A stretch of 64,000 nt of DNA from contig CP126196.1 of the NCBI GenBank assembly GCA_030272155.1, positions 3,472,001 to 3,536,000 of the forward strand, read 5' to 3'. The notes beneath the pieces were generated by a model. The model did no database searches, was not told the DNA's origin, and worked only from the letters and a program-made list of their open reading frames with translations. Shown piece after piece: positions 1 through 13,604 of the stretch; positions within the stretch are counted from its first letter, which is position 1; the number at the start of each line of letters is the position of its first letter. This stretch comes from Tetradesmus obliquus (Eukaryota; Chlorophyta; Chlorophyceae; Sphaeropleales; Scenedesmaceae). Position numbers and translations under genes: made by a program.

Positions 1-295
1 TCAACCTCATCACCATCGCCACACCACACCTCGGCTCATTTAAGTGAGGCACCCAGTAGCAGCAGCAGCAGCAGCAGCAGTGCCAGCAGTCAATGTAGCA
101 GTAACAGCAGCAGGGCAGGGCTGGAAGTGGGGCGTGCTGCAGTTGTTCATATGCAGTGCCCTGACCTGAGCAGGCTGGGCTTGCACGCAATGTGGCATGC
201 CCTGCATGACTGTTTCAGGCTGTTGCAATGCCTGTGTAGCATATGCACAACACAGTGAGTCTGCTTTTTCTTTCATTGTTGCTATTGCTTTGATG

Positions 296-460
296 TTGCC
301 TCAGGGAGCCCACCAGCTGGCTGGTGCCATTCCGCAACACCACTGCTCCCGTGCATATGATTTCAGCCGACCGTACATGATTGCCCCTGTTCTGTCACTT
401 GCCAACCTTTCCTGCAAACTTTTCCTGCAATGTGCAGGGAGCCCACCAGCTGGCTGGCGC
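296..460 (+). repeat. Duplicated exon 5' end of the DUF676 gene
   Basis: The acceptor plus the first 20 exon bases (starting ggagcccaccagctgg) occur at 305 after CTCAG and again at 438 after TGCAG, 133 bp apart. The upstream copy diverges after about 20 bases. Only the second joins the long conserved reading frame. Confidence 0.75.
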
Positions 461-848
461 GCTTCTTCAACAGCAACGTGCCCATAGTGGCCTCCCGCAC
501 TGGAGGGCAGCTGCTGCTGGCTGACGCAGACTACTCCGTCCCGTGGCTGGAGCACCAGCAGCAGCTGCACAACCAGGCACACCAGCAGTACGCGCAGCAG
601 CACGCACACCAGCAGCGTCATGCAGCAGAGGCGCCAGCCGACAGCAGCAGCCAGCAGCAGCAGCAGCAACAGCAGGAGGAGACAGCGACGGGTGCCAATG
701 CAGGTGGCAGCAGCATACTTTATCATCCTCATCAGCAGCAGCATGCAGCAGAAGCACCAGCCGACAGCAGGAGCCAGCAGCAGCAGCAGGAGGAGGCAGC
801 TGTGGGTGACGCTGCTGCTGCTGCTAACGCAGGCGGCGGCAGCACATC

Positions 849-884
<36 letters not shown>

Positions 885-2367
885 CATGCGGCAGCAGCGC
901 ATATCGCTGCCCCCAGGGCTGGATCCATCTCAGCCTGTGCCGCTGCTGCTGCTGATGGCCCACCTGGCCGGGCCCTTCCACAAGGCCCTAGCAGGTTTCA
1001 AAACACGCATCTGCTGCGCCAACATACGTTATGACACGACAGTACCGTACTGCACAGCAGCAATCTGTACTGCCAACCCCTACGAGCAGCGGCCGCCTGT
1101 ATCAATCAACCCACAGCTGTATCCTTCAGTGGTGATGCCGGCAGGGGAGGCAGAGCAGGGTGCTGCTTTCCCTGATGCCAAGGGGCGCAGTAGGCTGCTG
1201 CTGTTCCTGCTGTTCCTACCGCTGTTCCCTCTGTTCTATGGGTACAGTGTAGCTAAGGGGCTGCTGCATCACAGGGAGGCAAGAAAGAAGCCGCTGGATG
1301 TGGCGTGGTTGCAGCAGTACCGCGCAGCAGCCGAGGTTTTGGGGGCCGGCCTAAACCCCTTCAGCAGGCAGGCGAGCAGGCAGCTGCAAATGCGGCTAGA
1401 GCAGCAGCAGCAGCAGGATGCTCAAAGTACCGTGGAAGAAGGCAGCTCAGCTGCTGCAGAAGCAGAAGCAGTGGCGCCAGTACTGGCGAGCCCCTTGGAG
1501 CATAGCGCATTTGCGGCAACAGCAGCTGAAGGCAGCAGCAGCAGGAGCAGCAGGGGGCTGCAGCAGCTGCTGCCAGTGGGCAGCGGCAGCGCTGCAAGCC
1601 ATACGCATCACCCGCAGGCGTCGTCATTTCACACGCAATGCGGCAGTGATGCTGAAGCTGCCTTTGAAGCAGCAACAGGGGCAGCGCGTGTCAGCGCAGC
1701 AGGCCTTGCTGACGCTGACACACACGATGCAGCGCTCTACCCAGCAGCAGCAGCAGCAGCAGCAGCAGAGCAGACAGAGGAGCAGGTGCTGGCTGCAGCA
1801 TCCAGAAGCACTGCGCTGCTGCTGCTGTCCCCTCAGGCCAGCATCAGGCGGCTGACTGCCTCAGGTGCTCTGCATGAGCACGAGGGCATAGTGGAAGCAG
1901 ATGGTGAGAGGGATGGGCAGGCATGGCTGCTGCAGCAGCAGCAGCGCTGGATGGCGCAGCAGCTGTTTGATGTGCTGCCGCCGTGCAGTGTGTGTGAGCG
2001 GCAGTGGGGGTTTGCAGGGATAGATGCTGCGGGGACTGGTAGAGGCTGTGAGTGCAGTGGTGATGCTGGTGGAGTGCAGCAGCAGCAGCAGCAGCAGCAG
2101 CAGGTGAAAAGTGATGCAGAGCTGGATGCTGCTGCTGCTGCTGCTGACAAAGGCAGCACTGCTGATGGCCTTGTTGGAACCCAAGCAGCTGCTAGCAGCA
2201 GCAGCGGCAGCAGCAGCAGTGCAGGTGTCTCCAAGGGTGGCTGGCACCGTGTTGATGTTTGGACGGGCCATGTGCATGCGCATGCTACTATAATTGTGAG
2301 GGACAAGCGCTATGAGGCGCAGAGCAGGGACCTGTTTGCGTACCTGGTGAACCACATGAGCCTGTGA
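438..2367 (+). CDS. DUF676-type serine esterase/lipase-like protein, 3' terminal exon (5' part outside window)
   Basis: This exon encodes the C-terminal half of a putative serine esterase of the DUF676 (PF05057) alpha/beta-hydrolase family. Family landmarks appear in the expected order: GGQLLLADAD (the T-G-x-x-LFLTD element of plant members), then ALAGFKTR followed by CANIRYDTTVPYCTAA, then near the C-terminus HRVDVWTGHVHAHATIIV, which should carry the catalytic His. The nucleophile Ser (GxSxG) would lie in exons upstream of the window. Large Gln/Ala/Ser inserts encoded by CAG repeats separate the blocks, so the protein is far longer than usual family members. A hydrophobic stretch (LLLFLLFLPLFPLF) may be membrane-associated. 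The exon starts after TGTGCAG at 431-437; the TGA stop is at 2365-2367. Family membership is recalled from conserved motifs, not searched. Substrate unknown. Confidence 0.8.
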
Positions 2368-2512
2368 GGACAGGGTTTTAGGTGAGGACTCCACAAGGTT
2401 TATGGCAGTCCAGGGAGGTTGATGCCACCATTATTGTGAGGGACAGGCGCTGCGAGGCGCAGAGCAGGGACCTGTTTGCGTACCTGGTGAACCACATGAG
2501 CCTGTGAGGACT
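2281..2512 (+). repeat. Duplicated 3' end of the DUF676 coding region, including its stop codon
   Basis: Bases 2281-2372 are repeated at 2421-2512, exactly 140 bp downstream. The copy includes the same TGA (2505-2507) and GAGGA beyond it. About three silent and three replacement differences separate the copies in the last 28 codons. The second copy could be an alternative terminal exon or 3' UTR. Confidence 0.85.
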
Positions 2513-3875
2513 CTGCAGGGTGTATTGTGGTTTTTTGGTGTTGAGGGAGGGGTTTCGCGGTTGGACCTGAGTTGGCGCCATGGTGGCGTGTGGTGATACT
2601 GGCCGCCGGCCTGAGCCGTTCATGATTAGGTGATGTCGTGTCGTGTTGCTCGATGTAGAACACTGTTGTGATTACATTATAATCCTTTGTGGCTCATACC
2701 ACCATGATGCCAGGACCCACATGTAACATGTGTTAACTATCCTCTCTCTCGGTTTTTATTCATGGAGGGGGAGGACCCAGCATTGATTGTGGGCTGCATG
2801 TGCTTTCCCTTGCGCATGTTGCAGCATCAGCATCACTTACACACACTGCTCCTCCTGGGGATCTGGGACCATGGCATCCCTAGCAAAACACCAGCCTCTA
2901 CCGGGCGGCGCAGGAGGCTTATCTGCTAGCTGTCTTTCCTGCAATATACTAGCAAGTGGCCTGCTGGCTCCCTGTTTTGCGCCTGATGCCTGCACTACAG
3001 CTGCATGTGATCAGCTGCCAGGGCAATCAACATGTGAAGGTTTTACAGTTTATCACTGAGTGATGCATCACATATGTTTTGATGTCATACTGCCTTGAAC
3101 CCCATCACTTAAGTTGCTATCAGCGTTGACCACCGCAACTCTTGCTCTATCAATCCAGGTAGTTTTACTCGTACTCCAAATAGCAGCAGTATGATAGAGC
3201 ATTAACCTGGTGGGTTGAATTCGAACTGCTAGTACTGCTTAGTCTGCAAGGTCGACGCCAGCGTCAAGCCTTCAGAGCTGAGAGGGCTTACCGCACCGTA
3301 CCAGCTTTGTTGAAAGAGCTGGAAGACTTAGCTGAGGGCCCCAGTGAAGCACAAGGTGAGGAGGGATGTTCTGGTATGACTGGCTCTGACTTTGCAGCTG
3401 GTGTGAATCACGCTGGATCACTGGAATTTCAACAGCTTATTAACATGCTCTTGATGACTTGAATCCAGCACGTGGCGCCTAGCACAGCCTTAGTCGAATC
3501 GGAACTCACGACAGTGGGGCAGCACTGGCCAGTGCCAGCAGCGTCAGAGGGCTCCGCGACGTGTGTCTCACCTATGAATCTTGTGATTTTACGCCCTAAA
3601 AGCTGTTATCCGGTGATCTTTGCCTAGAACGTCGCTGCAAACTGCATCACGTGTAACACGCTTTGACCGCACCACAGCAAAACGCAACATCGGCGATAAG
3701 CAGTGAAGGGCGCTGAGGACGTGCGAAAGCACGTGTTCTGCAATCTTGGGCGGAAGGTACCTTCTGCTTGGTCTTCTCATGCACTCCCTTGGAAAGCTGG
3801 GCCCTCTCACAGAGTGATCACACTGTGCTCATGAGCAGCCTGCTGTGCTGCTTCTTTGCAGAGCTTCATGCCACA
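2513..3875. other. Spacer between DUF676 gene and RWP-RK gene
   Basis: I see no conserved coding region here. It should contain the 3' UTR of the esterase gene and the 5' region of the RWP-RK gene. Short open frames lack repeats in another frame or recognisable motifs. Confidence 0.5.
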
Positions 3876-6800
3876 ATGATCCAGGTTCCTGCGTTGGAAC
3901 ACGTTGTACAACTTGAACATCAGCCAGACGGCGTCTGTGGCAGCCCCAACCCCCTGCTGCGCTTTGTGGGGGCTGATGATGCAGCAGAAGATGTTGTGCA
4001 ACAAGCCCTGGAGGTGCTGGTGAGCAAGCCTTGTCAGCCAGCGAGCCCAGAAAGCCATCATGCTCAAATTGACCGCAGCATCACTGCTCTACAGCTTCAT
4101 GCCATGCTGTCAGCCCTCTGTTAAGAACAGCAGTTGCCACAACTGCTACACTGCTGCTCTGAACTGCTGCAACTGTGCAGGGTACGCGCCTATCGCTTCA
4201 GCGTCAGCAGGCGCCAGACGGCCATATCGTCTCAGCGTTTGCTTCAGTAGCAGCAGCTGCTGCACCAGCAGCTGCGCCTGCAGCTGCAGCCGCAGCAGCA
4301 AGGGGCTCCAGTGCGTCTGGCCTTCCAGCCTACCCCATCCCCAGGTTATCTGCTGCCGACAGCCTTCAGCAATTGGAAGCTGTCCTGCAAGATGGAGGCC
4401 TATGTGATGATGAGGGCCTTGAGCTGCTGGAGTTCAGCAGGGGACTGCTGGGGGAGCAGCAGCTTGCAGGACCCTTGCAGGATCCACAGCAGCAGCAGCA
4501 GCAGCAGCAGATGCCGCCTGTTGTGTCACTCTACAGGCCAGCCTGCAGTGTTCACGCAACTGCCAAGGATCTGCAGGATGGCAGCAGCAGCGTAGAGCAA
4601 GGATGGGGCAGCATTACCAATGGTCCTGCAAGGGAAACTGCACAACAGCAGCAGCAGCAGTGGCAACTGCAGGTGCACGCACCACATCAGCTCCAACTCC
4701 AGTCGGCAGCAGGACATGGCAGCTTTAGCAGCTCAACCGGGCTCATGCCTCTGCAGCAGCGGCAGCAAGCAGCAGTGCAAACCGTGCCGCGGCTCAGCAC
4801 ACAGCACGGCGCAAGCGATGCAGCTGGCAGCTTTGCAGGCGGGTCAGCACAGACCATCCTTAGCTGGCAGCAGGTCCAGTGCCCAAGAGGTGACACACCA
4901 GTAAGTGCAGGTCTTATAGATGCAGCTGGCAGCAGGGCAGGCAGCAGTGATGGGCACGGTAGCTATGCGCAGCACTCGCTACTGCCTGGTGCAGGAGCAG
5001 CAGCAGCAGCTGCTGCTGCTGCAGATGGATGGCCTACGCTGGAGAGCTGCTGGAGCAGCAACATCAGTCTTGCAGCTGCTGGCTGGCCGCAGCTGCTGCC
5101 GGCTGCAAGCCGGCTTCATTCTATGGACCTGCCGCACGTGGCCCAGGAGCAGCTGAGTGGTGTGTTTGACGGCAGGGCTGCAGCAGCTGCAGGAGATGGC
5201 CCGACAGCAGAGCTGCAGCTGGCATATGCAGGCAGCATCAGCCTCCTGCAGCAGCTGTCTCTGCCTGCTGCTGGCACAGCCACTGCTGCAGGTTTGGATC
5301 CTGCCAGCAGCATCTTGCAGCCTGCAGGATCGCTCAACCGGCAGCTTGCAGAAGCGTCTGCCCTGCCCTGCAGCAGCTCAGCTTCTGCAGTACTGGCGGC
5401 ACTGGGAATGCCGGGATCAGGAGCTGCAGCAGCCATCGACACAGGCGCACCAGCAGCGGCAGCAGCAGCAGCTAACACCAGCTGTGTAGCAGCAGCAGCA
5501 CGCAGCAGCAGCTTCCTGCTGTGCCCAGCAGGTGTTGTGCACATCCTCAGCCCTACTGCATCAGCAGGTCTAGAGGGGCTAGCAGACCTGCTGCCCCTGT
5601 GGAGCCTGCCATCAATAATTAGTCATAGGCTGTTGCAGGTGCGTTACAAACTGCAGGAAAATGGTTCCAGCAGCCAAGCATGCTGCAGTTCCGCGTTCTG
5701 GCAGTATGTTGGTGCAGGCGATTATGTCAGCTGAGCCCGCTGCCACTGATGTCCAGCACATGCACGCGTTATGTGTAACGCTGACATCACACCAGCCTCC
5801 TCAAACTTAATCGGTGTCTGCTGCTGTGCTTCCACGCTGTTGACTAGGAGGACAATGATGGCAGCTTGGCGCCTGCAGAGCAGCTGCAGATACAGCAGCA
5901 GCAGCAACAGGCACCAGGGCCGTACACCTTGCTGCTGCAGCAGGGGTGCGAAGCGCAGCAGCCGCCTGCAGCTCTGCAGCTGCCCCGTATCAGCAGCTTT
6001 GCCGCCCCTCAACAGCAGAACCAGGTCACACCGACATACAGCTTGCCTGCCAACACGGCTAGGCTCCAGCACACAGCAGCAGCAGCGGCAGCTGCAGCTG
6101 CAGGAGCAGTAGACGCCAGGGCAGGCTCCAGCCTGCAGTTTGCTTGCCTGAGCAACAGCCAGCAGCAGGCCCTCAGCCTTGCGCCAGTACTCACTGCGTC
6201 TGGCAGCACTGGGGCCAGCAGCAGCAGCCGAGTGGCATCGCCTGCAGGTGCTTCGCCAAGGCACAGAGGCCGTGTGAGCAGCAGATGCAGCAGCAGGCCT
6301 AAGCGCCTGCCAGCATCGTTTTGCGCCTTCCTGAACAGTGCGCCTCAGCAAGCCACTGCCACTGCCTGTGCCTCTCCCCAGCACAGGGCAGCAGTAATGC
6401 AAGCAGCTGCACAAACAGGAGCAGCAGCTGAGTGGCACAGTGATGCTGCTGATGACAGCCGCGGTTTCAGTGTTGCTGCCAGGGCAGCTGCGTGTGCTGC
6501 AGCACTGGCAGCTGCAGGCCATGGCCCCTGCCTAACAGAGCACGGTTGTGAGCTGCCAGTGCTGCTTGCAATCACTGCTGCAGCAGAAGCAGCAGCAGGC
6601 GCAGTGCATGCAGCACCAACAGCAGCCGCAGTGCATGCAGCACCAGCTGCAGCACCTGCAGAGGAGCGGTGCTGCACTCCTGCCAGCAGGTTGCGTGCAA
6701 CCAACAACAGCGGCAGTGCCAGCATGGGTGCTGGCAGCTTTGCAGCAGGCAGGTTCAAGAGGGCACGACGCATGCCTACTGTGTTTGCTGATCATGCCGT

Positions 6801-8977
6801 GCTGAGCGGGAGTGAGCATGGGCAGGAGGATGAGCAGGCAGTGCACACACAGCCCTACAATACAGAGCTACAGCAGCAGGGGTCTGCAGGCGCAGCAGCA
6901 GCCGCAACTGCTGCTGCTGCTGCTGCAGGGCAGAATTGTGGTGAGTAAAAGCACATGACCGCTGAGCAGGCAGCAGGTGGCAGGCATATGCCAACACCCT
7001 GCCTGCTTTGATGTTAGGAGTTGTTTGGATGTCAGTTCACGTATGAGGCTCTTGAACAAGGTTTAGTGCGCGATGCCACTCTGTCAACCTCACCACATCT
7101 CACGGAAACCAAGTCATGGTTGTGGGGAGATGTGCTCAGTCGTAGCTGCTGCTGCTGCTGCTGCTGCTGCTGCGTGGCCTGCAGATGACGAGCTGTTAGA
7201 TCCTGGCTACAGCAGCCATGAAGAGGAAGAGGCAGACAGTGACGATGCTGATGGCAGCCCCTTGAGCTACTGCGCCAAGGCCAAAAAGACCGTGAAACAG
7301 CCCAAGAAGCAGGGCTCACAGCCAGCGCACAACGGGTCAGCAGCGCAGGGCAGCAGCGCATCACCTGGCAGCAGCAAGCAGCAGCAGCAGCAACAGCAAG
7401 CAGGCAATGATGCAGCCAGGCTGCTGGGGGGCTGCACCAGCAGCAGCCCCTGCCAAAGTTCCCATGGCGTCACGCTTGAGATGCTGCGGAAGGTAGGCCG
7501 TAGTGCTGTGCTCGACTGCGTGCTGCAAGGTAGCATCATCATCTTGTGCGTGTGATAACGAGGATGATTGACTAAGCAGTACGAAGGGACATCCACCTGG
7601 AGCCTGTGGAGTTGTCAACAGGGGATGCCACGAGCACTCGTTCTGAGAAGCTTGCCTTGCTTTGTCTTGCTTCAGTGAAACCCCCTCAATGCACGCTTCC
7701 CTGCATACACACAGCACTTCAGCGCACCTTGCCGCTACGCTGAGTATGCGATACACCGCATATAATTTCGTCACTGCAGGTGTATGACCTGCCAATCAGC
7801 AAGGCGGCCAGCAGCCTGGGCGTGGGCGTGACTGTGCTGAAGCGCATCTGCAGGGACATGCACATCAGCCGCTGGTGAGCCCCATAGGGTTCAAGGTTTA
7901 GGGTTTACCCTAACCCCGCATATGCCCCAGTGGTGTCTGACATCCAACATGATGCACATGCCGACGGTTGTTTGGCAGCTTGCTTGATCAGCAGTATGGG
8001 CTTTACACACACCGAAATCAGCCACTGAGCTGTGTGCTGCGGGGCACTGCGTGCGCATGTTGCCTTCTGCCGGTCGCGCCTGTCTCATGTTCATGTTTAC
8101 ACTGGAACTGTGGCTCATGGTATGTGTGGCTGTGCATGCAGGCCGTACCGCAAGCGGCAGAGCCTGCACAAGCTGATGGCCACTGTGCAGGCATATGGCT
8201 GCAGCAGCGGCCAGCCTCAGGCAGCGCAGAGCGTGTGCCAGCAGCTGCAGTGAGTGGCATGTGCTGCCTGCTGCCCTGGCGTAACACGGGCAGATCCTTT
8301 ATTAACCCTACCATTTAGCGACTAGGCCAGGCCAGCGTGTTGCTTCTTTTCTCTGTCGGTCAAAGCATCGCTCAGTCAAGTCACCTGTCAAGCCCCTGTT
8401 GAAGCTGTTGACGCGTGCTGACTTATTGTGAAACCCGTGCTGTTGATGCAGGGCGTTTCTCGATGAGCTGCTGGAAGACCCAGACAGGGAGATGGAGGCG
8501 CGCATAAAAAAGCTGCGGCAGGTAGGATACAGCGTGGATGTCAGCAAGGGCGACATACACAGGTCGTGCAGGTTGGCGGAGACATAAATTGATCGTACAG
8601 ATCGGCTGGGACATACAAATGGCATACAGATCGATGGGGCCATCACAAACCAAGCGAACCATGCACATCAACGGGACTATGCACATAGCGCTGTTTGAGC
8701 CATGGGGAGTTTGAGTGGAAGCAGCTACAGTGCACTGCGATTAGACTGTGCCATGTGAGTGCTTGCTGTTGCCGGTTGGTGATGGCCAACCTTCCTTTAC
8801 TGGTGCAAGCGCCGCTGAAGCACTGGAAATGCTGCTGCTCCGCACCTGCAGGCAACTTTCAAACTTGAGTACAAAAGCCGCCACGGGAGGCATGCTGCTG
8901 CTGCGGCGGCAGCAGCGCGACAGAGCGCTGCAGATGATGCCGACACTGACAGCGTGGCTGACATGCTGGAAGATTAG
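3876..8977 (+). CDS. RWP-RK domain transcription factor
   Basis: Predicted nuclear transcription factor of the RWP-RK family (NIN-like/RKD), which in green plants controls nitrogen responses and gamete or sexual programmes. Proposed exons: 3876-4019, 4181-5638, 5848-6940, 7185-7492, 7780-7874, 8142-8249, 8452-8521, 8852-8977. Phases agree at every junction, giving about 1133 aa. The RWP-RK domain is split over exons 4-6: KVYDLPISKAASSLGVGVT, then LKRICRDMHISRWPYRKRQS. It is followed by a charged helix (FLDELLEDPDREMEARIKKL) and an acidic C-terminus. The roughly 800 N-terminal residues are Gln/Ala/Ser-rich low complexity, as in activation regions. An acidic patch (EEEEADSDDADG) and a Lys-rich, NLS-like stretch precede the domain. 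No PB1 domain is seen, so an RKD-like member is more likely than a NIN-like one. The start codon is uncertain: 3876 is the first ATG in exon 1, but an upstream exon is possible. Confidence 0.85.
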
Positions 8978-11900
8978 GGTGAATTTATGCAGCAACCTTC
9001 TGCATGCGCACAGTGTGCAGGTGCACCTGTGTTTAAACGGGGTGCTGACAGCACCAGGGCGCAGAGTTGTTGGCGGTTGGATCTGCAACGGGGGTTTTGC
9101 TTATGCGCAGGTTGATGTTGAGCATGCCGTACGCTGGTGTCCAACTTGCAGCAGGAGGGAAGAAGGAACACATCTGAAGTTATTGGTCGATACATCAGAA
9201 GTTGGCGGCAGCGAACATATCATGACAGGCGATACGGGGCGCATCTTAATGGCGGGTGTTGTGGGGTTTGGTTGTTTTTTGGTCTGATGGTCGGGTGTGG
9301 CAATCACGCTGATGCAAAAGTGCTGGTACCAATGCATGGCTATCAGCATCTGCATCAACACTGCTTGCCAGCCAGAGCCTATTCGTCGACATAATATTGC
9401 AGCTTGGCTGTTGTGCAGTCTGCACCTGCATCTGCTTTGTGGCCGACATGTGTCTGCCGGGCATGCCCTGCTGCTGCGCTACATGTCAACAGCGCAGCAT
9501 CATTCTTGTTGCTCGCATGGGTAGAACTCAGAGCTAGCAGGGTCAGCTGCAAGAACGTGTCACGCACTGCTGTGCACGTTCAGCGGACCTGTCACATCAT
9601 CCCTTGTCACACATGGCAGTGTGCATCACAGCACATGAACCAGCCACAACTTCATAAAGCGTTGCATTTCACTACATACATGCTCTAACCAACCAGGACG
9701 TGGAAACCCTCATCACGCTGAGTTGCAAGCTCTGGTGTGAGCTTGGGAACTCAGCCTGTACAGTACAGCTTGTATCACCCCAAAACTTTTACCGCCTCCC
9801 CCTGAATTGCACTGGTTGTGATATGCCTGTGCTGTTGGGTTGAACTTTTGCTGAGTTGTGTTCCATGCAACTTGTTTTGGCTGTCCCTGCATGTTGCAGC
9901 CATGGCACGTTTCTGCGTTGCCGTCTCAGAGCTGATCAACGTTTGTGTTGAGCGCATTGCTCATACAGCTGTTGAATCGGATGTCAAAAGGACGTGCTAT
10001 CCAAAGACATGTTCCCCATGGTATGCATGTGTGCGTGTGGGATCAGGTCAGGTGGGCATGTCGGCTTGCTGGCAGCAACACATGAAATCTGTTCAATGCT
10101 ATCATGCTGCTGGTTGTGTTTGTGCTGTTGGCACATAAGACAACAGCACCTCTGACGCTCTTGCATTCTTTGTGTGTTGTGTGACACAAGGTGCATCAAA
10201 ACATTATCTCCATGTTTGTGCTGTCCGCGTGGCCAGCCGCCGCCGCGCTCTGCGCAGATGCGTTATTTGGGGCATGATATATGTTATTGTTATTATGAAG
10301 CTGCAGGCCATGTGCGCAGTGTGCAACGTTTTGTTGCAATGCACTGCAGCTTGCACAAGTACATGCAGACAGGTGCAGTTTGTGAGGTGCGGTACCAAGC
10401 AGCTGTTGAGTGGCTATGGCCGCGACGCTGTTGCGTTTGCAGCTGCTGCTGTTGCTGTAGGTCCCGCTGCCTGCGAGTTTCCGCGTGCTCATACGTTTGA
10501 AATGGTTTGAACGCTGCCACCAACGGATCAACAACAGTCTTGTTGTATGCCGTGGCAGCAACTTGAATGACGTGTGTTGCTTTCAAAAGCAGTGCAGCAC
10601 ACCAGCATGGGGTGAACATGTCAACTCTGCAGGGGCGGAAGGGCTTCCATATGCTGTCGGCACCGGGCGCTGATCATGAGGAGATAGCTGTGCATGTTAT
10701 GAATTATGCTGTGTTCTGCTGTCTGCCATTCGAAATAGGCCAGCACCTGCTGTCCAAGCCCGGCATGCTGTTTCTGAGTGATGCACCGTTGCACTGTGGG
10801 ACACACGTTTCAATACAGCAGTTGTGGCTTTCAATACAGCGTTTGTGGCTGGTTGCAGTGTGCATGCAGAGTGCATTCAATTGACGGGCCGTGCAGGCCG
10901 TGTGCAGCACTGGGATGGGGACTGATTGAAGCGCACGCTGTGTGGTTGTTGTGTCAGCACAGTGCAGTTTTGACGATGCACCGGCCTAGAGCACCGTGCG
11001 CGTAGCTAAGCGTGGTGCCTAGTTAAAGTTGCAGGATATCAGAGCGGAGGCTTGCGTGACTGTCCATCCATTGACAGCAAGCCATCCCACATCTTGCAGC
11101 AACACACAGCATGATGAGCAGCTTCTTTGGGCTGCATTTACGTCTGCTGTGGCATCCACACTTCTAGTCTTTCTAACATAAGTGGGAGGCGGCACTTTAG
11201 TACATTGCACTGCAGCACTGACATTTTTCCGAACCATGAGCTGCCTGCTCCTAGCACGAAGCAGGCATGGAGGCTAGTTTTGGAAAGGCAACAGCGGCTA
11301 CAGCTGCTGATGCTCCTTTTCCTTGTGTGGTTGTAGTGCTCTGCTGCATTGCCACGTGTGCCGCGTGCCCAGCAGCATGTGCTTTGAGCGATGTGCAGGC
11401 GGTGAGTGCGGCCTGACAGGCTGCCTGCTGCAAGGATTTGCGTCTGTGTCTGGAGTGTGCATGGGCTGGCTGCATCTTGATCAGCGTAAGCGCCTGGTGC
11501 AGTTCTTGGTGCGCCTGGTGCAGTTTTGTGCGTCAACGTTTACAAGCATTTGGTGTGTTGGCTCAGAATGTCCAAGCATTTCGGCTGTGGCTGCAGCATG
11601 CGTGGTGCAGCATGCCGTGGTTGACTGTATGCCAATTTCCAGCACTGCTGTGTTTGTGCTGGCTTCTCAGTATGATATGTGATCTCACGTCCGATTGCGG
11701 CGGCAGTGTAGGTGGCAATGTCTGTGCTGCCGCGTTGTCAGCGGTGTTGTGCTGTTTCACTGACAGTGCTGTGCACAGCGTCTTAACTCTCAGTTTGGCT
11801 GCAGTCTTCATGATGTGGTTGTATCTCAGGGTTCAAGCAGCATCTTGATGTTGCTGTGGAGACTCTGGGGTGCTTGCATAACAGGGCGTAGCGTCTTGTT

Positions 11901-13604
11901 TTGGCAAAAAAAGTGTTGAGTGAACATTGCCAATGCACAAATTGCGCACTTGTGTCAGTTTTGTCTGGCGTGCAGTTGGTCTCATACACTCCTTGAGCGC
12001 ATTGCATAAGCAGGTTGCAGGACTTGCAAGGCACACATGCTGTGTATGTTGCATGTGCACACCTGTGCGCGCGCATGTATACGCATGTTGCCAGACCATC
12101 TGCGCCTGCGCAGATTACAGCATCAGCGCTTTGACGTCGTTGCCAGCCTCAGCCGCTACTAGCCTGGCTGGAGCTCTCTTGCAGGACAGGGTGCCCAGTG
12201 ATCAGCAACACTATGCCGGGACCGTGTCATCCAATATTCTTGTCGTTTGTGTTTGCGTCTGCTTGTGCACCATATGCATGTTGTTTTGAGTGGTCTAATG
12301 GGCCGTGCCCTGCCAGTCGCAGGTTTTGCAGGTGCAGATTGCTGCAGGTTCAGCTGCTTTGTAGCGCTGCGGCATTGCTACAAAGTGTTGGTGTTGCCTG
12401 GGCATGCGTGTTGCGCATTGTTGAGTGGTGTGGTGAGCAGCGCAGATGTGGGCCTGCCAACACAGTTAGGAGCTCAATCATTGCCTGGGCCATGCAGGCC
12501 GACAGTACTTGCAGCGAGAGTCGGCGATGGATCACCTGCCAGCTGTTTCAAAGCAGTGGAGGGATGCAGACCATTGCCCGTTCGGTTTAGCAACCAGAGG
12601 GATTCAGCAAGGGCAGCATGTGTATTGGCAATTGCAAGCATGCATGATTGTGACCAGGTACAAGCATATTACATGGATGCTGGGGTATGTTTGTGGTTGT
12701 CAAGGCATTGTTCTGCTGAGCTTTGAGTGCATTTGGCTTCTGGTGCATGGACCGCTCTGCTGTGATGCCTTGCATACTTGCAGGATGGCCCAGTCTGGGC
12801 AAAAGCTATTCATGCGTGGCTGTGCTGCCCACGTGCTGCATGCATGTGCGTCTACAGCAGTCGATCTGCCAGTGTCAAGCGACGCGAGCTGCTCAAGTGC
12901 ATTTTTTACAGGATGCCGCCAATCCTTTGCCACCCGTGCATGGCCGTGCATGCTTTCATGGGCTGTGTTGTTGGCGGCAGCATTGCTTCTGCAGCGGTGC
13001 ACTAGCCTAGTGCAGTAAGGTACTGCCTGGCAGGTAACTGTGTGTTCGCCTGTGCGGCAAGTTGTACAGGAGTACTGGTGCGGTTGCAATGGTGCTTGCT
13101 GCCGGTCATAAGATTAAGAGCTGGTGCTCCTGGCTGTTTGTCTTTCACAGAAGCTGTACCCGGGCAATGTTCCGTAGTGCAGTTAACATCCACCATGGCG
13201 TTGCGCAGATTACTGGGATGCGCATGACAGGTGGCTTAACACCTGCATCAGCTAGCTATAATGTGATGCTTCTTTTGTGGTTGACCACGGCAACACATAA
13301 CTCTAAACCACCCGCTTTTGGCTGTGCAAGAGCTTCCGGCATGTCACTGTCACCGAAGGAATGTCACCACACCGACCGTGACGCTCACACAGGCGTGTAC
13401 ATGATTAGGTCTTCGGTGTGTCATATACAGTTATATAGTGAAATCCCACAACCCACGTGACGACTTGACGGTTCTGCTTACCTCCAAAGTTCCGACACCG
13501 TTGTTGCTGAGCAGCGTCGCGCAGAATACCATCAGCTGATTTCTAAACCGTGTGTATTTTGATTACCTTTCCGACTAATTCGGTTGCTTCGTAGTTTTGC
13601 CTGC
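8978..13604. other. Gene-poor 4.6-kb stretch
   Basis: No frame here shows a conserved motif, exon chain or compositional coding signature. Texture changes: CAG arrays almost vanish and the DNA becomes rich in TGTGC/GCATG words, with many short Cys/His-rich frames on both strands that look like shadows of that composition. It may hold the 3' UTR of the RWP-RK gene, noncoding RNA, or decayed transposon sequence. I cannot distinguish these. Confidence 0.5.

Noticed and set aside
301-981. Minus-strand Leu-rich frame opposite the DUF676 exon
   Set aside because: PolyLeu and polyAla arise from CTG read opposite CAG; the plus frame carries the conserved motifs.
3100-3260. Possible tRNA (gggttgaattcgaac-like stretch)
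   Set aside because: No proper B box, no acceptor-stem pairing or anticodon arm could be drawn.
7885-7925. Interstitial telomere (TTTAGGG-like words: ggtttagggtttaccctaac)
   Set aside because: Only one or two units in each orientation inside an intron of the RWP-RK gene; too short to call.
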